Assembly (NCBI GenBank): GCA_002685335.1
Contig: NYWY01000017.1
Span: 6,616 to 31,539, forward strand
Source: Planctomycetaceae bacterium
GTDB lineage: Bacteria > Planctomycetota > Phycisphaerae > Phycisphaerales > SM1A02
Direction of reading: 5' to 3'
Length of the DNA stretch: 24,924 nt
Positions 1 through 6,861 of this stretch are shown here, piece by piece. The position numbers were made by a program, and so were the translations under genes. The notes beneath the pieces are model-generated. The model had not been told where the DNA came from, ran no database searches, and saw only the letters and a program-made list of their open reading frames with translations. How positions within the stretch are numbered: position 1 is the stretch's first letter; each line of letters starts with the position of its first letter.

Positions 1-2201
1 TCGTCCTTCGGGGCGATGGTCTCGAAGGGGACCTCGACCTTCCCGGCCTCCCTCGCCGCACGCCCGACCGCATGGGACATCTCGATCAGCAGATCGTCGG
101 ACGGACCGGGATCCGGTTCGAAACGGAGATCGCCAAGTCCTTCGGCATCGAACGCGATTCGTCCCTCGGCACTGCGGATCGAGACCGCATGACCATCGAT
201 GTCTGCGAGATCGAACTTCTCCGGGAGTTCGAGGCGACGATCCCGCAGGACCAGGGTGAACACCCCGCATCGAGGTCCGCTCTGCAGGATGCTCGCGAGG
301 CGGCGAGCGGACTCCTCGTTGAAGTTGGCGGGAAAATCGGCGATCACCAGGAATCGATAGGGCTCTGCGATCTCACCCGCCGCCTCGTTGTAGGCATCGA
401 TCGACGGAAATTCGTTCCGCAGGTACTTCTGGATCACCGTCTCCATGTGTTCGGTGATGTCCACGAGTTTCTTTTCGACCTGCCGCGGCTCCGTCCAGAT
501 GCGATCGCCCACGAGCCCGGGCAGTTCATCTTCGAGGTGCATGAACCCGGCGAAATTCTGACCCAGTCCCACCGGATCCAGAATGGTGAAACGAGCCTTG
601 CCCGGGGGCACGGTGGCGAGGATCCGAAGCATCGTCGCCCGGAGCAGATCCAGTCCCCGCTCCCGGTGGATCGGATCCACGTCGATCTGAAGGCTCGCTC
701 GACCGGGAAAGGAGATGGTCGCGGGAAGATCCAGGACCTCGGGCACTTCGGTTTCGAGTCGGGGATCCGTCGGGAGCCCTCCGGCGATCGAATTCCGGTC
801 GAATCGGAGTCCTCCAAGACGAATCGCGGGCGGGGCTTCGGTCGCCGGCGTCCAGTTCGACCACCAGGGGTCGGTGAACGGTGGAAAGGAATTCGACATC
901 GCGTCCTGGCGAGCCCCCAGGTTCCGGCTTCCGTCCCGGACCCCGGTCAGCCATGCGTTCTCGAGCGTCTGCCAGCGTTCCGCCGCCTCCGCCAGGATTC
1001 GGGCCGATGCCTGGGCGTGTCGCGTCGCTTCCGCGTTCGTCTCGAGCCGACCTTTCTCTTTCGCCGCTTCGTGAATCCGACGGTTCTCCGCTTCGGCGGA
1101 CGCCACCGCCTCGTCGCGAGTCTGATCGACCCGGGCGAGGTTCAACGGCACGCGGCGATCGATCTCCTCGAGCCGAACTCGCGCCTTCTCCCGGGCCAGG
1201 TCCCCGACCGGTTCGTATCGATGTCGAGCCTGCTCGAGTTCCTCGTCGCGGGTGCGCAGAAGCGTGCGTTCGCCTTCCATCCGCGCGACCGAGGCGGCGT
1301 CCTCCGCCAGGGTGGCGGCCGCTCGAATCCTCGCGGCGGCCTCGTCGAACGGTCGCCACGCGGCCACCACTTCGCGCCGGGCCACGACGTAGAGCGGAGA
1401 GAACACCGCGAGAAAGACGAGCAGGCCGATGCCCGCCGCGATCCCCAGGGTCCGAGGCTCGGTGTCCGCGAAGACCTGGGCTCCGATCAGGCCGAGACCG
1501 GCGAACGCGGCGGCGGGGAGGACGAGAATCGGTCCGCGGAAGAACCGGGGCAGGCGAAGCTTTCGAAATCGTTCCGCGGCATCCCTGGCGTCGATGACCG
1601 CCTGCCGCAACACCGGCAGCGGGGCGAGTTCGACCTCGCTTCTCGACTTTTTATCGAGTTCGAGAGGGCGCGGTCTCGGTTGTCGATACCGGCGGATCTC
1701 GATCCGCATCTTCTTCTCGAGTTCCTCGAGATCATCCAACCCGATACCCAGTTCGGTCCGGAGCTTCTCGAACGTCTCTCGCGGTCGACCTTCACTGGCT
1801 TCGAAGACCGATTCCGCCAGCCAGACCGCCTCTTCCAGGGCGGTGGCCGCCGCTTCCTGATTCGAGATCACCTTGCGGCGAATCCGGACTCGCATGGCAT
1901 CGGCCTCGCCTTCGAGCTCCGCGCGTCGAGACACTCTGGCCTCCTCGGCCGCCGTGATGGTGGCCTTGAGTCGGGTCTCCGCCTCGACGATCACCCCGTC
2001 CACCTCGACCTGGATCTCTGCTCGGCGGCGATCGTGAAGACGTGACTCCTCGGCCTGCTCCGTCTCGAGCCGGTGGGTCTCCTCCGTGCTTCGGGTCGTG
2101 GTTTCGATCGCGAGAGCGTCGAGTTCTCGACGCAGTCCCCCGATCTCCCCCAGGAGGTCCGGAATCGAATCGTCCGTGGTGTTGGTACCGGCCTGGGACA
2201 T
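1..2201 (-). CDS. FtsK/SpoIIIE-related membrane ATPase, partial (C-terminus beyond left edge)
   Basis: The gene is open from an ATG at 2201 to the left edge, giving about 733 residues; an in-frame TGA at 2205-2207 rules out an earlier start. In order I see a long charged coiled coil (about residues 15-130), two hydrophobic helices (about 223-240 and 250-270), a second Ala/Glu/Arg-rich coiled coil (about 275-400), then a globular alpha/beta region (about 440-733). That region contains a Walker-B-like stretch ILDPVG near residue 540 but no Walker A loop. This matches the degenerate first nucleotide-binding domain of multi-domain FtsK/SpoIIIE translocases of WXG100 systems; an active GxxGxGKS domain would lie left of the window. 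Only 3 nt separate it from the preceding 72-residue gene, so it is probably the last visible gene of the WXG100 operon and the likely motor. Family placement is inferred from memory of related planctomycete proteins; the coding call itself is firm. Confidence 0.85.
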   Translation of the reverse strand, partial: MSQAGTNTTDDSIPDLLGEIGGLRRELDALAIETTTRSTEETHRLETEQAEESRLHDRRRAEIQVEVDGVIVEAETRLKATITAAEEARVSRRAELEGEADAMRVRIRRKVISNQEAAATALEEAVWLAESVFEASEGRPRETFEKLRTELGIGLDDLEELEKKMRIEIRRYRQPRPRPLELDKKSRSEVELAPLPVLRQAVIDARDAAERFRKLRLPRFFRGPILVLPAAAFAGLGLIGAQVFADTEPRTLGIAAGIGLLVFLAVFSPLYVVARREVVAAWRPFDEAAARIRAAATLAEDAASVARMEGERTLLRTRDEELEQARHRYEPVGDLAREKARVRLEEIDRRVPLNLARVDQTRDEAVASAEAENRRIHEAAKEKGRLETNAEATRHAQASARILAEAAERWQTLENAWLTGVRDGSRNLGARQDAMSNSFPPFTDPWWSNWTPATEAPPAIRLGGLRFDRNSIAGGLPTDPRLETEVPEVLDLPATISFPGRASLQIDVDPIHRERGLDLLRATMLRILATVPPGKARFTILDPVGLGQNFAGFMHLEDELPGLVGDRIWTEPRQVEKKLVDITEHMETVIQKYLRNEFPSIDAYNEAAGEIAEPYRFLVIADFPANFNEESARRLASILQSGPRCGVFTLVLRDRRLELPEKFDLADIDGHAVSIRSAEGRIAFDAEGLGDLRFEPDPGPSDDLLIEMSHAVGRAAREAGKVEVPFETIAPKD

Positions 2202-2204
2202 GGG

Positions 2205-2423
2205 TCAGTCGTCTCCGCAATCGCGTCGGGCCTGGATCATCATCGATTCCACTTTCTCCATCGCGCTCACCGTGGCCCGGATCCTCGGTTCGATGGTTTC
2301 CAGGCGACGAACCGCGAACGCCCGGGACACGGGATCCCTCCAACGCTCGGTGGTTCGGCTCCAGGCGATCATGAGATCGCGGTACTCCCCGTGAATCCGC
2401 AGTCGGGCGGAAGTCATTCCCAT
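2205..2423 (-). CDS. 72-residue helical protein with WXG-like W-R-D-x5-F motif
   Basis: This small acidic/basic helical protein has no signal peptide and no membrane segment. Its centre carries W28-R29-D30 followed by F36, the same W-x-x-(x5)-F geometry seen in the WXG100-like protein three genes upstream (W43-R44-D45...F51). It overlaps the end of the 213-residue gene by 10 nt and ends 3 nt before the ATPase gene, so translation is probably coupled. An alternative ATG at 2417 would form a 4-nt ATGA overlap with the upstream stop; the 2423 start is preferred because AAGGATGG lies a suitable distance upstream. The function is unknown. By context it may be a half-length WXG-type partner or an adaptor of the FtsK-like motor; this is inference. 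Confidence 0.75.
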   Translation of the reverse strand: MGMTSARLRIHGEYRDLMIAWSRTTERWRDPVSRAFAVRRLETIEPRIRATVSAMEKVESMMIQARRDCGDD

Positions 2424-3055
2424 GGGCCACCATCCTTTTCTTCCGGTTCCGGCTTGGAATCCGTCGGTTCCACGTCGTCGACCTTCTCGGGGGTGACGCT
2501 GGTCCCCGAACGCCGGTTGGAGGGGCCTTCGTCCGTCGGGGGAGCCAGGAGTCGGGCGAGGTCCGGAGAGGGCATCGACACGTAGGCCTCCAGATTCTCG
2601 CTCATGCGACGAAGGAGTCCGATCGCGTGAGGCAGATCATGGTCGACGGTGTTGGCGAAGGGGGAGACCGAGGCCTTGAAGAGCGTTCGCTCCCGCTCGA
2701 GTTGCCGGATCCAGGACTTGGTGGCCGCCATCCGACTTCGAGCCTGTTCCAGTCGTTCCTCGGCCCTTCGAAGGTTTCGCCGCTCGTCGGCGTCGCCCGC
2801 TCGACCACCCTTGGCCGACGACTGGGTCTGCTTTCGGTACACCTCGCTCTTCGCCCGGGTGACCATCTCCTGGCGACGGCGGATCTGCGACTTCCAGTGG
2901 GTGAGGCGATCGCGATCCAACCAGAGAATCATGCGATCCAGGTCCGACTCGCCTTCCAGCAGGGCCGCCCGCCCGGCGTCCACGAATCCCGCAAGGGTGG
3001 CGCGGAAGCGATCGATTCCTTCGATCGATCTGACATCGGCGTGTTCACTGCTCAT
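2414..3055 (-). CDS. 213-residue coiled-coil protein of the WXG100 operon
   Basis: This soluble, highly charged protein is mostly predicted helix. A central region (about residues 70-140) is rich in Arg, Glu, Lys and Gln in heptad-like spacing, consistent with a coiled coil, and contains basic stretches such as KGGRAGDADERR. The last 45 residues are Pro/Glu/Asp-rich and look disordered, ending GPWE. There is no signal peptide or membrane segment. It starts 22 nt downstream of the WXG100-like gene and overlaps the 72-residue gene. I do not recognise a named family. Its place between the WXG-like proteins and the FtsK-like ATPase suggests a structural or chaperone role in the same apparatus. 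The ribosome-binding site at 3055 is weak, so the start is less certain than the frame. Confidence 0.8.
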   Translation of the reverse strand: MSSEHADVRSIEGIDRFRATLAGFVDAGRAALLEGESDLDRMILWLDRDRLTHWKSQIRRRQEMVTRAKSEVYRKQTQSSAKGGRAGDADERRNLRRAEERLEQARSRMAATKSWIRQLERERTLFKASVSPFANTVDHDLPHAIGLLRRMSENLEAYVSMPSPDLARLLAPPTDEGPSNRRSGTSVTPEKVDDVEPTDSKPEPEEKDGGPWE

Positions 3056-3077
3056 GGAAGTCGGGTGGTTCCGGGGC

Positions 3078-3350
3078 TCAGCGTTGCTGCAGGTAGTCCT
3101 CGATCCGCTGCGCCTTGCGAAGCAGGAACGGGATATGGACTTCCGACCCCTTCATGAATCGCTGAAGCGTCTTCATGGTGGCATCGAACTCCTCTTCGAA
3201 CTTCGCCTGCTCCTGATCCCGCCAGGTCTGGGCGAGGGAACCCATGCGGGCCTGCATGGATTGCATCTGCCCCTGGATTTCGGTGTTGAACCGCTTGAGA
3301 TCATGGGCGAAGCGACGGATCTCAACGGGGTCTGCGACGGCTTTGGCCAT
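3078..3350 (-). CDS. WXG100-like (ESAT-6 type) protein
   Basis: The protein has 90 residues, the typical WXG100 size, and is almost wholly helical, with two amphipathic helices around a central turn at T42-W43-R44-D45. A conserved-type aromatic follows eight residues after the Trp (F51), as in WXG100 proteins (W-x-G...F/Y). Here Asp replaces Gly, a variation common in distant members. The C-terminus contains Y86 but lacks the mycobacterial YxxxD/E signal, since the residue four after Tyr is Arg. There is no signal peptide. The start is supported by GGAGA 8 nt before the ATG. It is the first gene of the operon and divergent from the aldehyde dehydrogenase. The likely role is a small secreted or structural substrate of the FtsK-like ATPase encoded downstream. 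The family call is good; secretion is inferred. Confidence 0.82.
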   Translation of the reverse strand: MAKAVADPVEIRRFAHDLKRFNTEIQGQMQSMQARMGSLAQTWRDQEQAKFEEEFDATMKTLQRFMKGSEVHIPFLLRKAQRIEDYLQQR

Positions 3351-3430
3351 GCGAGTCTCTCCGATCTGGTTGGGTGAAGTGTACCGCTTCCCATCCCGGT
3401 AACCTTCGGTCCCGCATCCGGAGAGGATCC

Positions 3431-4858
3431 ATGAACACTCGAAATCTCATCGGCGGCACCTGGCTCGAGCCGTCTCCCGGCCGAGGGCTCGAGGTCCGCG
3501 ACCCGGCTCGGGACCACGTCGTCGCCGTGGTCCCCGACGTCGGGGTCGGAGAAACCATCGAGGCGATCGACGCCGCGGAACGGGCGTTGGAGGGTTGGGC
3601 CGGGACCTCGGCGGGGACGCGGGCATCGATCCTCCGAAGGCTCGCGGTTCTCCTGGACGAGCGACGGGATCAGCTCGCCCATCTGATCACCCTTGAACAG
3701 GGGAAGCCGCTGGCGGAATCCCAAGCGGAAGTGTCGTACGCGGCGTCCTTCCTCCCGGTGGCCGCGGATGCGGCGACGGCGCTCTCGCCGGATTTCCCTC
3801 GGGTGCCGGCAAGGTCGGTCACGGTCCACCAACGGCCAGTGGGGGTCACGGCCGCGATCACTCCGTGGAACTTCCCGCTGGCGATGCTGGCGAAGAAGAG
3901 CGCCTCGGCCCTCGCCGTCGGCTGCACCCAGATCATCAAACCCGCGGAACAGACCCCGCTGAGCGCGATCGCGTTCGTGGAACTGGCCCGAGAGGCGGGA
4001 ATTCCGCCCGGCGTGATCAATCTGGTCACCGGACATCCCGAACCCATCGGCCGCACGCTCCTGGAGGACGGGCGGGTTCGCAAGCTCTCCTTCACCGGCT
4101 CCACCGAAGTCGGGCGGATCCTCATGCGAGGGGCCGCGGAGGAACTGGTCCGGCTCTCGCTCGAACTCGGCGGTCATGCGCCGTTCCTGGTCTTCGAAGA
4201 CGCGGACCTCGACCGGGCGGTCTCGATGGCCCTCACCGCGAAGTTCCGGAATGGCGGACAGACCTGCGTCTGTCCGAATCGATTCCTCGTGCATCGGAAC
4301 CGACACGATGACTTCGTCGAACGGCTGGCGGCCGCCGCGACCGCCCTGACGTCCGGCCCGGGCGACCGGGAGGGGGTCGATCTCGGGCCGCTGATCGACG
4401 ACGCCGGACTCCGGAAGGTGGAGTCGCACGTGCGGGACGCCGTCGATCGCGGCGCGGACCTGGTCTGTGGCGGTGGACGAAGAGTGGTCGAAGGTTTCAC
4501 CGATCGTTTTCCCGAGCCCACGGTCCTCACTTCCATCAGCCGCGAGATGCGTTGCTGGACGGAGGAGACCTTCGGCCCGGTCTGCCCGGTTCGGGCCTTC
4601 GCGGACGACGACGAGGCCATCCGGCTGGCGAACGACTCGAAGCATGGACTTGCGGCCTACGCGGTCACCACCGATCGATCGCGGATCGATCGGCTCGGTC
4701 GGGAACTGAACGCCGGCATCATCGGGGTCAACGATGCGATCCCCGCGGTGGCGGCGGTGCCGTTCGGGGGGATCGGGCATTCCGGATTCGGCCGGGAAGG
4801 CGGGCGATGGGGTCTGGCGGAATACCTCGAAACCATCACCGTGTCCGAGGCCGATTGA
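3431..4858 (+). CDS. gabD: NAD(P)-dependent aldehyde dehydrogenase, succinate-semialdehyde type
   Basis: The product is a 475-residue enzyme of the ALDH superfamily that oxidises an aldehyde to the acid with NAD(P). Signatures are TPWNFPL, the nucleotide-binding FTGSTEVG, the general base Glu245 in LELGG, and nucleophile Cys279 in GGQTCVC. The Glu-Cys spacing of 34 is standard, and EETFGPV follows near the C-terminus. The KFRNGGQTCVCPNR context resembles succinate-semialdehyde dehydrogenase (GabD), which feeds GABA or 4-hydroxybutyrate carbon into succinate, but substrate cannot be proven from sequence. The frame is open upstream to 3374. I chose ATG 3431 because GGAGAGG sits just before it and homology begins at the usual TRNLIGGTW. 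It stands alone on the plus strand, with no gabT next to it. Confidence 0.93.
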   Translation: MNTRNLIGGTWLEPSPGRGLEVRDPARDHVVAVVPDVGVGETIEAIDAAERALEGWAGTSAGTRASILRRLAVLLDERRDQLAHLITLEQGKPLAESQAEVSYAASFLPVAADAATALSPDFPRVPARSVTVHQRPVGVTAAITPWNFPLAMLAKKSASALAVGCTQIIKPAEQTPLSAIAFVELAREAGIPPGVINLVTGHPEPIGRTLLEDGRVRKLSFTGSTEVGRILMRGAAEELVRLSLELGGHAPFLVFEDADLDRAVSMALTAKFRNGGQTCVCPNRFLVHRNRHDDFVERLAAAATALTSGPGDREGVDLGPLIDDAGLRKVESHVRDAVDRGADLVCGGGRRVVEGFTDRFPEPTVLTSISREMRCWTEETFGPVCPVRAFADDDEAIRLANDSKHGLAAYAVTTDRSRIDRLGRELNAGIIGVNDAIPAVAAVPFGGIGHSGFGREGGRWGLAEYLETITVSEAD

Positions 4859-4885
4859 ACCGCCGATCAACCACTGGTCGACCGA

Positions 4886-4920
4886 AGAAAAAGCCGGCCG
4901 TTCCGTGAGGAACGACCGGC
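4886..4920 (-). terminator. Rho-independent terminator of rpoD
   Basis: A 12-bp stem (4893-4904 with 4909-4920, loop GTGA, one G-T wobble) is followed on the minus strand by a T-rich tract (GGCTTTTTCTTC). It lies 30 nt past the rpoD stop. Read on the plus strand it also lies 34 nt past the aldehyde dehydrogenase stop, but the T-tract there is poor, so minus-strand use is the stronger case. Confidence 0.85.
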
Positions 4921-4950
4921 CTGTTTCGAAGTACCTCGATGATCCGCGGT

Positions 4951-6807
4951 TCACTCGTCGCCATTGAGGAAGTTGGCGAGTCGTTGTCGACGGATCGGAT
5001 GCTGCAGCTTCCGGATCGCCTTGCTCTCGACCTGACGCACCCGTTCCCGGGTGACCTTGAAGATGCGACCGACCTCTTCGAGGGTGTAGGTGTATCCGTC
5101 CCCGATGCCGTACCGGAGCTTCAGGATCTCCCGTTCTCGATAGGTGAGCGTTCGGAGCACGTCGTTGATCCGCTGCTTGAGCATGTCGCTGGTCGCGGAG
5201 TCCGAGGGGGATTCCTGTCGCTCGTCCTCGATGAAGTCTCCGAAGTGCGAGTCCTCGCTCTCGCCCACCGGACGATCAAGACTGATCGGATGCCTCGAGA
5301 TCTTCATGACCCGGCGGGTCTCCTCGATCGGCATCTTGGCCTTGACCGCGATCTCCTCGACCGTCGGCTCGCGACCGAGGTCCTGAAGCAGGGTCTTCTG
5401 AATGTTTCGAAGCTTAGACATCGTCTCGATCATGTGGACCGGGACGCGGATGGTTCGAGCATGGTCGGCGATGGCCCGGGTGATGGCCTGTCGGATCCAC
5501 CACGTCGCGTAGGTTGAGAACTTGTACCCACGCTTGTACTCGTACTTGTCGACCGCTCGCATCAGCCCGGTGTTCCCTTCCTGGATGATGTCGAGGAAGG
5601 GGAGGCCGCGATTGCGATACTTCTTGGCGATCGAGACCACCAATCGCAGGTTGCCACCCGAAAGGTCGCGCTTGGCCTGCTCGTACTCCTCGAAGACCTT
5701 CTCGATCTCCCGAACGCGTTCAGCCACCTCTTCCGGCTGTTCGAGGACGAGGTTTCGCAGTCCCTCGCGTTCCTCCTTCATCACGAACACGTCTTCGGGG
5801 TCGTACCGTTCGGGATGCTTCTCGGCCTTCTCGATCCGCTTCTGCAGATCCTTCATCTTCTTGTTGACCGCCTGCAGCTTTCTCATCAGCGGCTGGATGC
5901 GACCGGTTCGAAGACAGCATTCCTCGAGCAGGGTCCCGATCCGTCGCCGACGCTCTTCCATCTCGGCCCGGATCGCCTTGCGGCGACTGTCGCTGCAGGA
6001 TCCGTCCTCAAGCCGTTCCCAGCCGGCCTCATTGAGTTCGAGAAGCCGTCGAACGGTCGCGCTGTTGTAGGGGATCCGAAGCGCGACCTTCTCCTTGGCG
6101 TTGTCTTCCGCGGTGGAGATCCGCATCGTCCGGTCGAAGGGAAGCTGGCCGTCGTGCACCTGCTGGAGCACGTCGATCGCCTGACGCGCCGCGTAGTCGC
6201 TTTCCAGGGTCATGCGACGGAAGAACATCCGGGTCGTCTCGATCTTCTTCGCCAACCGGATCTCCTGCTCCCGGGTGAGCAGCGGAATGGTGCCCATCTG
6301 GGTCAGGTACATCCGGATCGGATCGTCGATCCTCTTGGACCCCTGTTCCGCGATCGCCTGTTCCACCGCGGCCTGGGTCTCGGCGTCGTCGAGCAGTTCC
6401 GGTTCACCTTCGGTGGTGGTGGTCGTGGTGGTGGTGCTGGAGGCGGTCTCTCCGAGATCCTCTCCATCATCGAAGGGATTTCGTTCGGGCGTGCCTTCGC
6501 CCACGTCGTCGATCATCTGGACCTTCGGGGTCCGAGCGGCCTTCCGCTCGTTGTCCCGCTGGAACTTGAGATCGGTCTGCAGATCGGCCGGCATCTGCTT
6601 GAGACCTCGTCGCCGGCGTTCGATCTCGTCGATGAGTTCGATGCCATCCAGACGGACCACCATCATGAACGCGTCGATCGCATCGGGATCGACGTAGCAG
6701 TCGGGAAGGCAGGTGTTGATCTCCTCGTAACAGATCCAGCCGCGGTCGCGGCCGGTCTTCACGAGGTGTTTCAGAACGGGATGCGGATCAAGTGGAAGAG
6801 GAAGCAC
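4951..6807 (-). CDS. rpoD: Primary sigma factor RpoD (sigma-70 family)
   Basis: This is the housekeeping sigma factor that directs RNA polymerase to -10/-35 promoters. It has a region 1.1 module with [14 protein letters not shown], a long acidic/Thr-rich linker with eight consecutive Thr (about 6412-6435), region 1.2 ([10 protein letters not shown]), a non-conserved helical insert, region 2 (core binding and -10 melting, with [11 protein letters not shown] and [15 protein letters not shown]), region 3, and region 4 with the helix-turn-helix [18 protein letters not shown]. It ends in the typical LANFLNG. The frame is open to a TTG at 6849, but GTG at 6807 has GGAG 7 nt upstream and is my choice (618 residues). 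It lies 54 nt after dnaG, as in the classical dnaG-rpoD operon, and is closed by the terminator at 4886-4920. Confidence 0.96.
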   Translation of the reverse strand: MLPLPLDPHPVLKHLVKTGRDRGWICYEEINTCLPDCYVDPDAIDAFMMVVRLDGIELIDEIERRRRGLKQMPADLQTDLKFQRDNERKAARTPKVQMIDDVGEGTPERNPFDDGEDLGETASSTTTTTTTTEGEPELLDDAETQAAVEQAIAEQGSKRIDDPIRMYLTQMGTIPLLTREQEIRLAKKIETTRMFFRRMTLESDYAARQAIDVLQQVHDGQLPFDRTMRISTAEDNAKEKVALRIPYNSATVRRLLELNEAGWERLEDGSCSDSRRKAIRAEMEERRRRIGTLLEECCLRTGRIQPLMRKLQAVNKKMKDLQKRIEKAEKHPERYDPEDVFVMKEEREGLRNLVLEQPEEVAERVREIEKVFEEYEQAKRDLSGGNLRLVVSIAKKYRNRGLPFLDIIQEGNTGLMRAVDKYEYKRGYKFSTYATWWIRQAITRAIADHARTIRVPVHMIETMSKLRNIQKTLLQDLGREPTVEEIAVKAKMPIEETRRVMKISRHPISLDRPVGESEDSHFGDFIEDERQESPSDSATSDMLKQRINDVLRTLTYREREILKLRYGIGDGYTYTLEEVGRIFKVTRERVRQVESKAIRKLQHPIRRQRLANFLNGDE

Positions 6808-6861
6808 GGAGGAGCTCCAGGATCGACACCCGAAGAGGGATGTCGGCAAACGAAGGATCGA

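Noticed and set aside
72..2045. 657-residue open frame on the plus strand
   Set aside because: It lies antisense to the FtsK-like gene, has Arg/Pro/Gly-rich composition with no family signature, and arises from the G/C third-position bias of the real gene.
4886..4920. Use of this hairpin as a strong terminator for the plus-strand aldehyde dehydrogenase
   Set aside because: The plus-strand side is followed by CTGTTTCG, a poor T-run; bidirectional use is possible but not supported.
3173..4954. 593-residue open frame on the minus strand
   Set aside because: It is antisense to the aldehyde dehydrogenase, whose active-site residues are intact, and it overlaps the WXG100-like gene.
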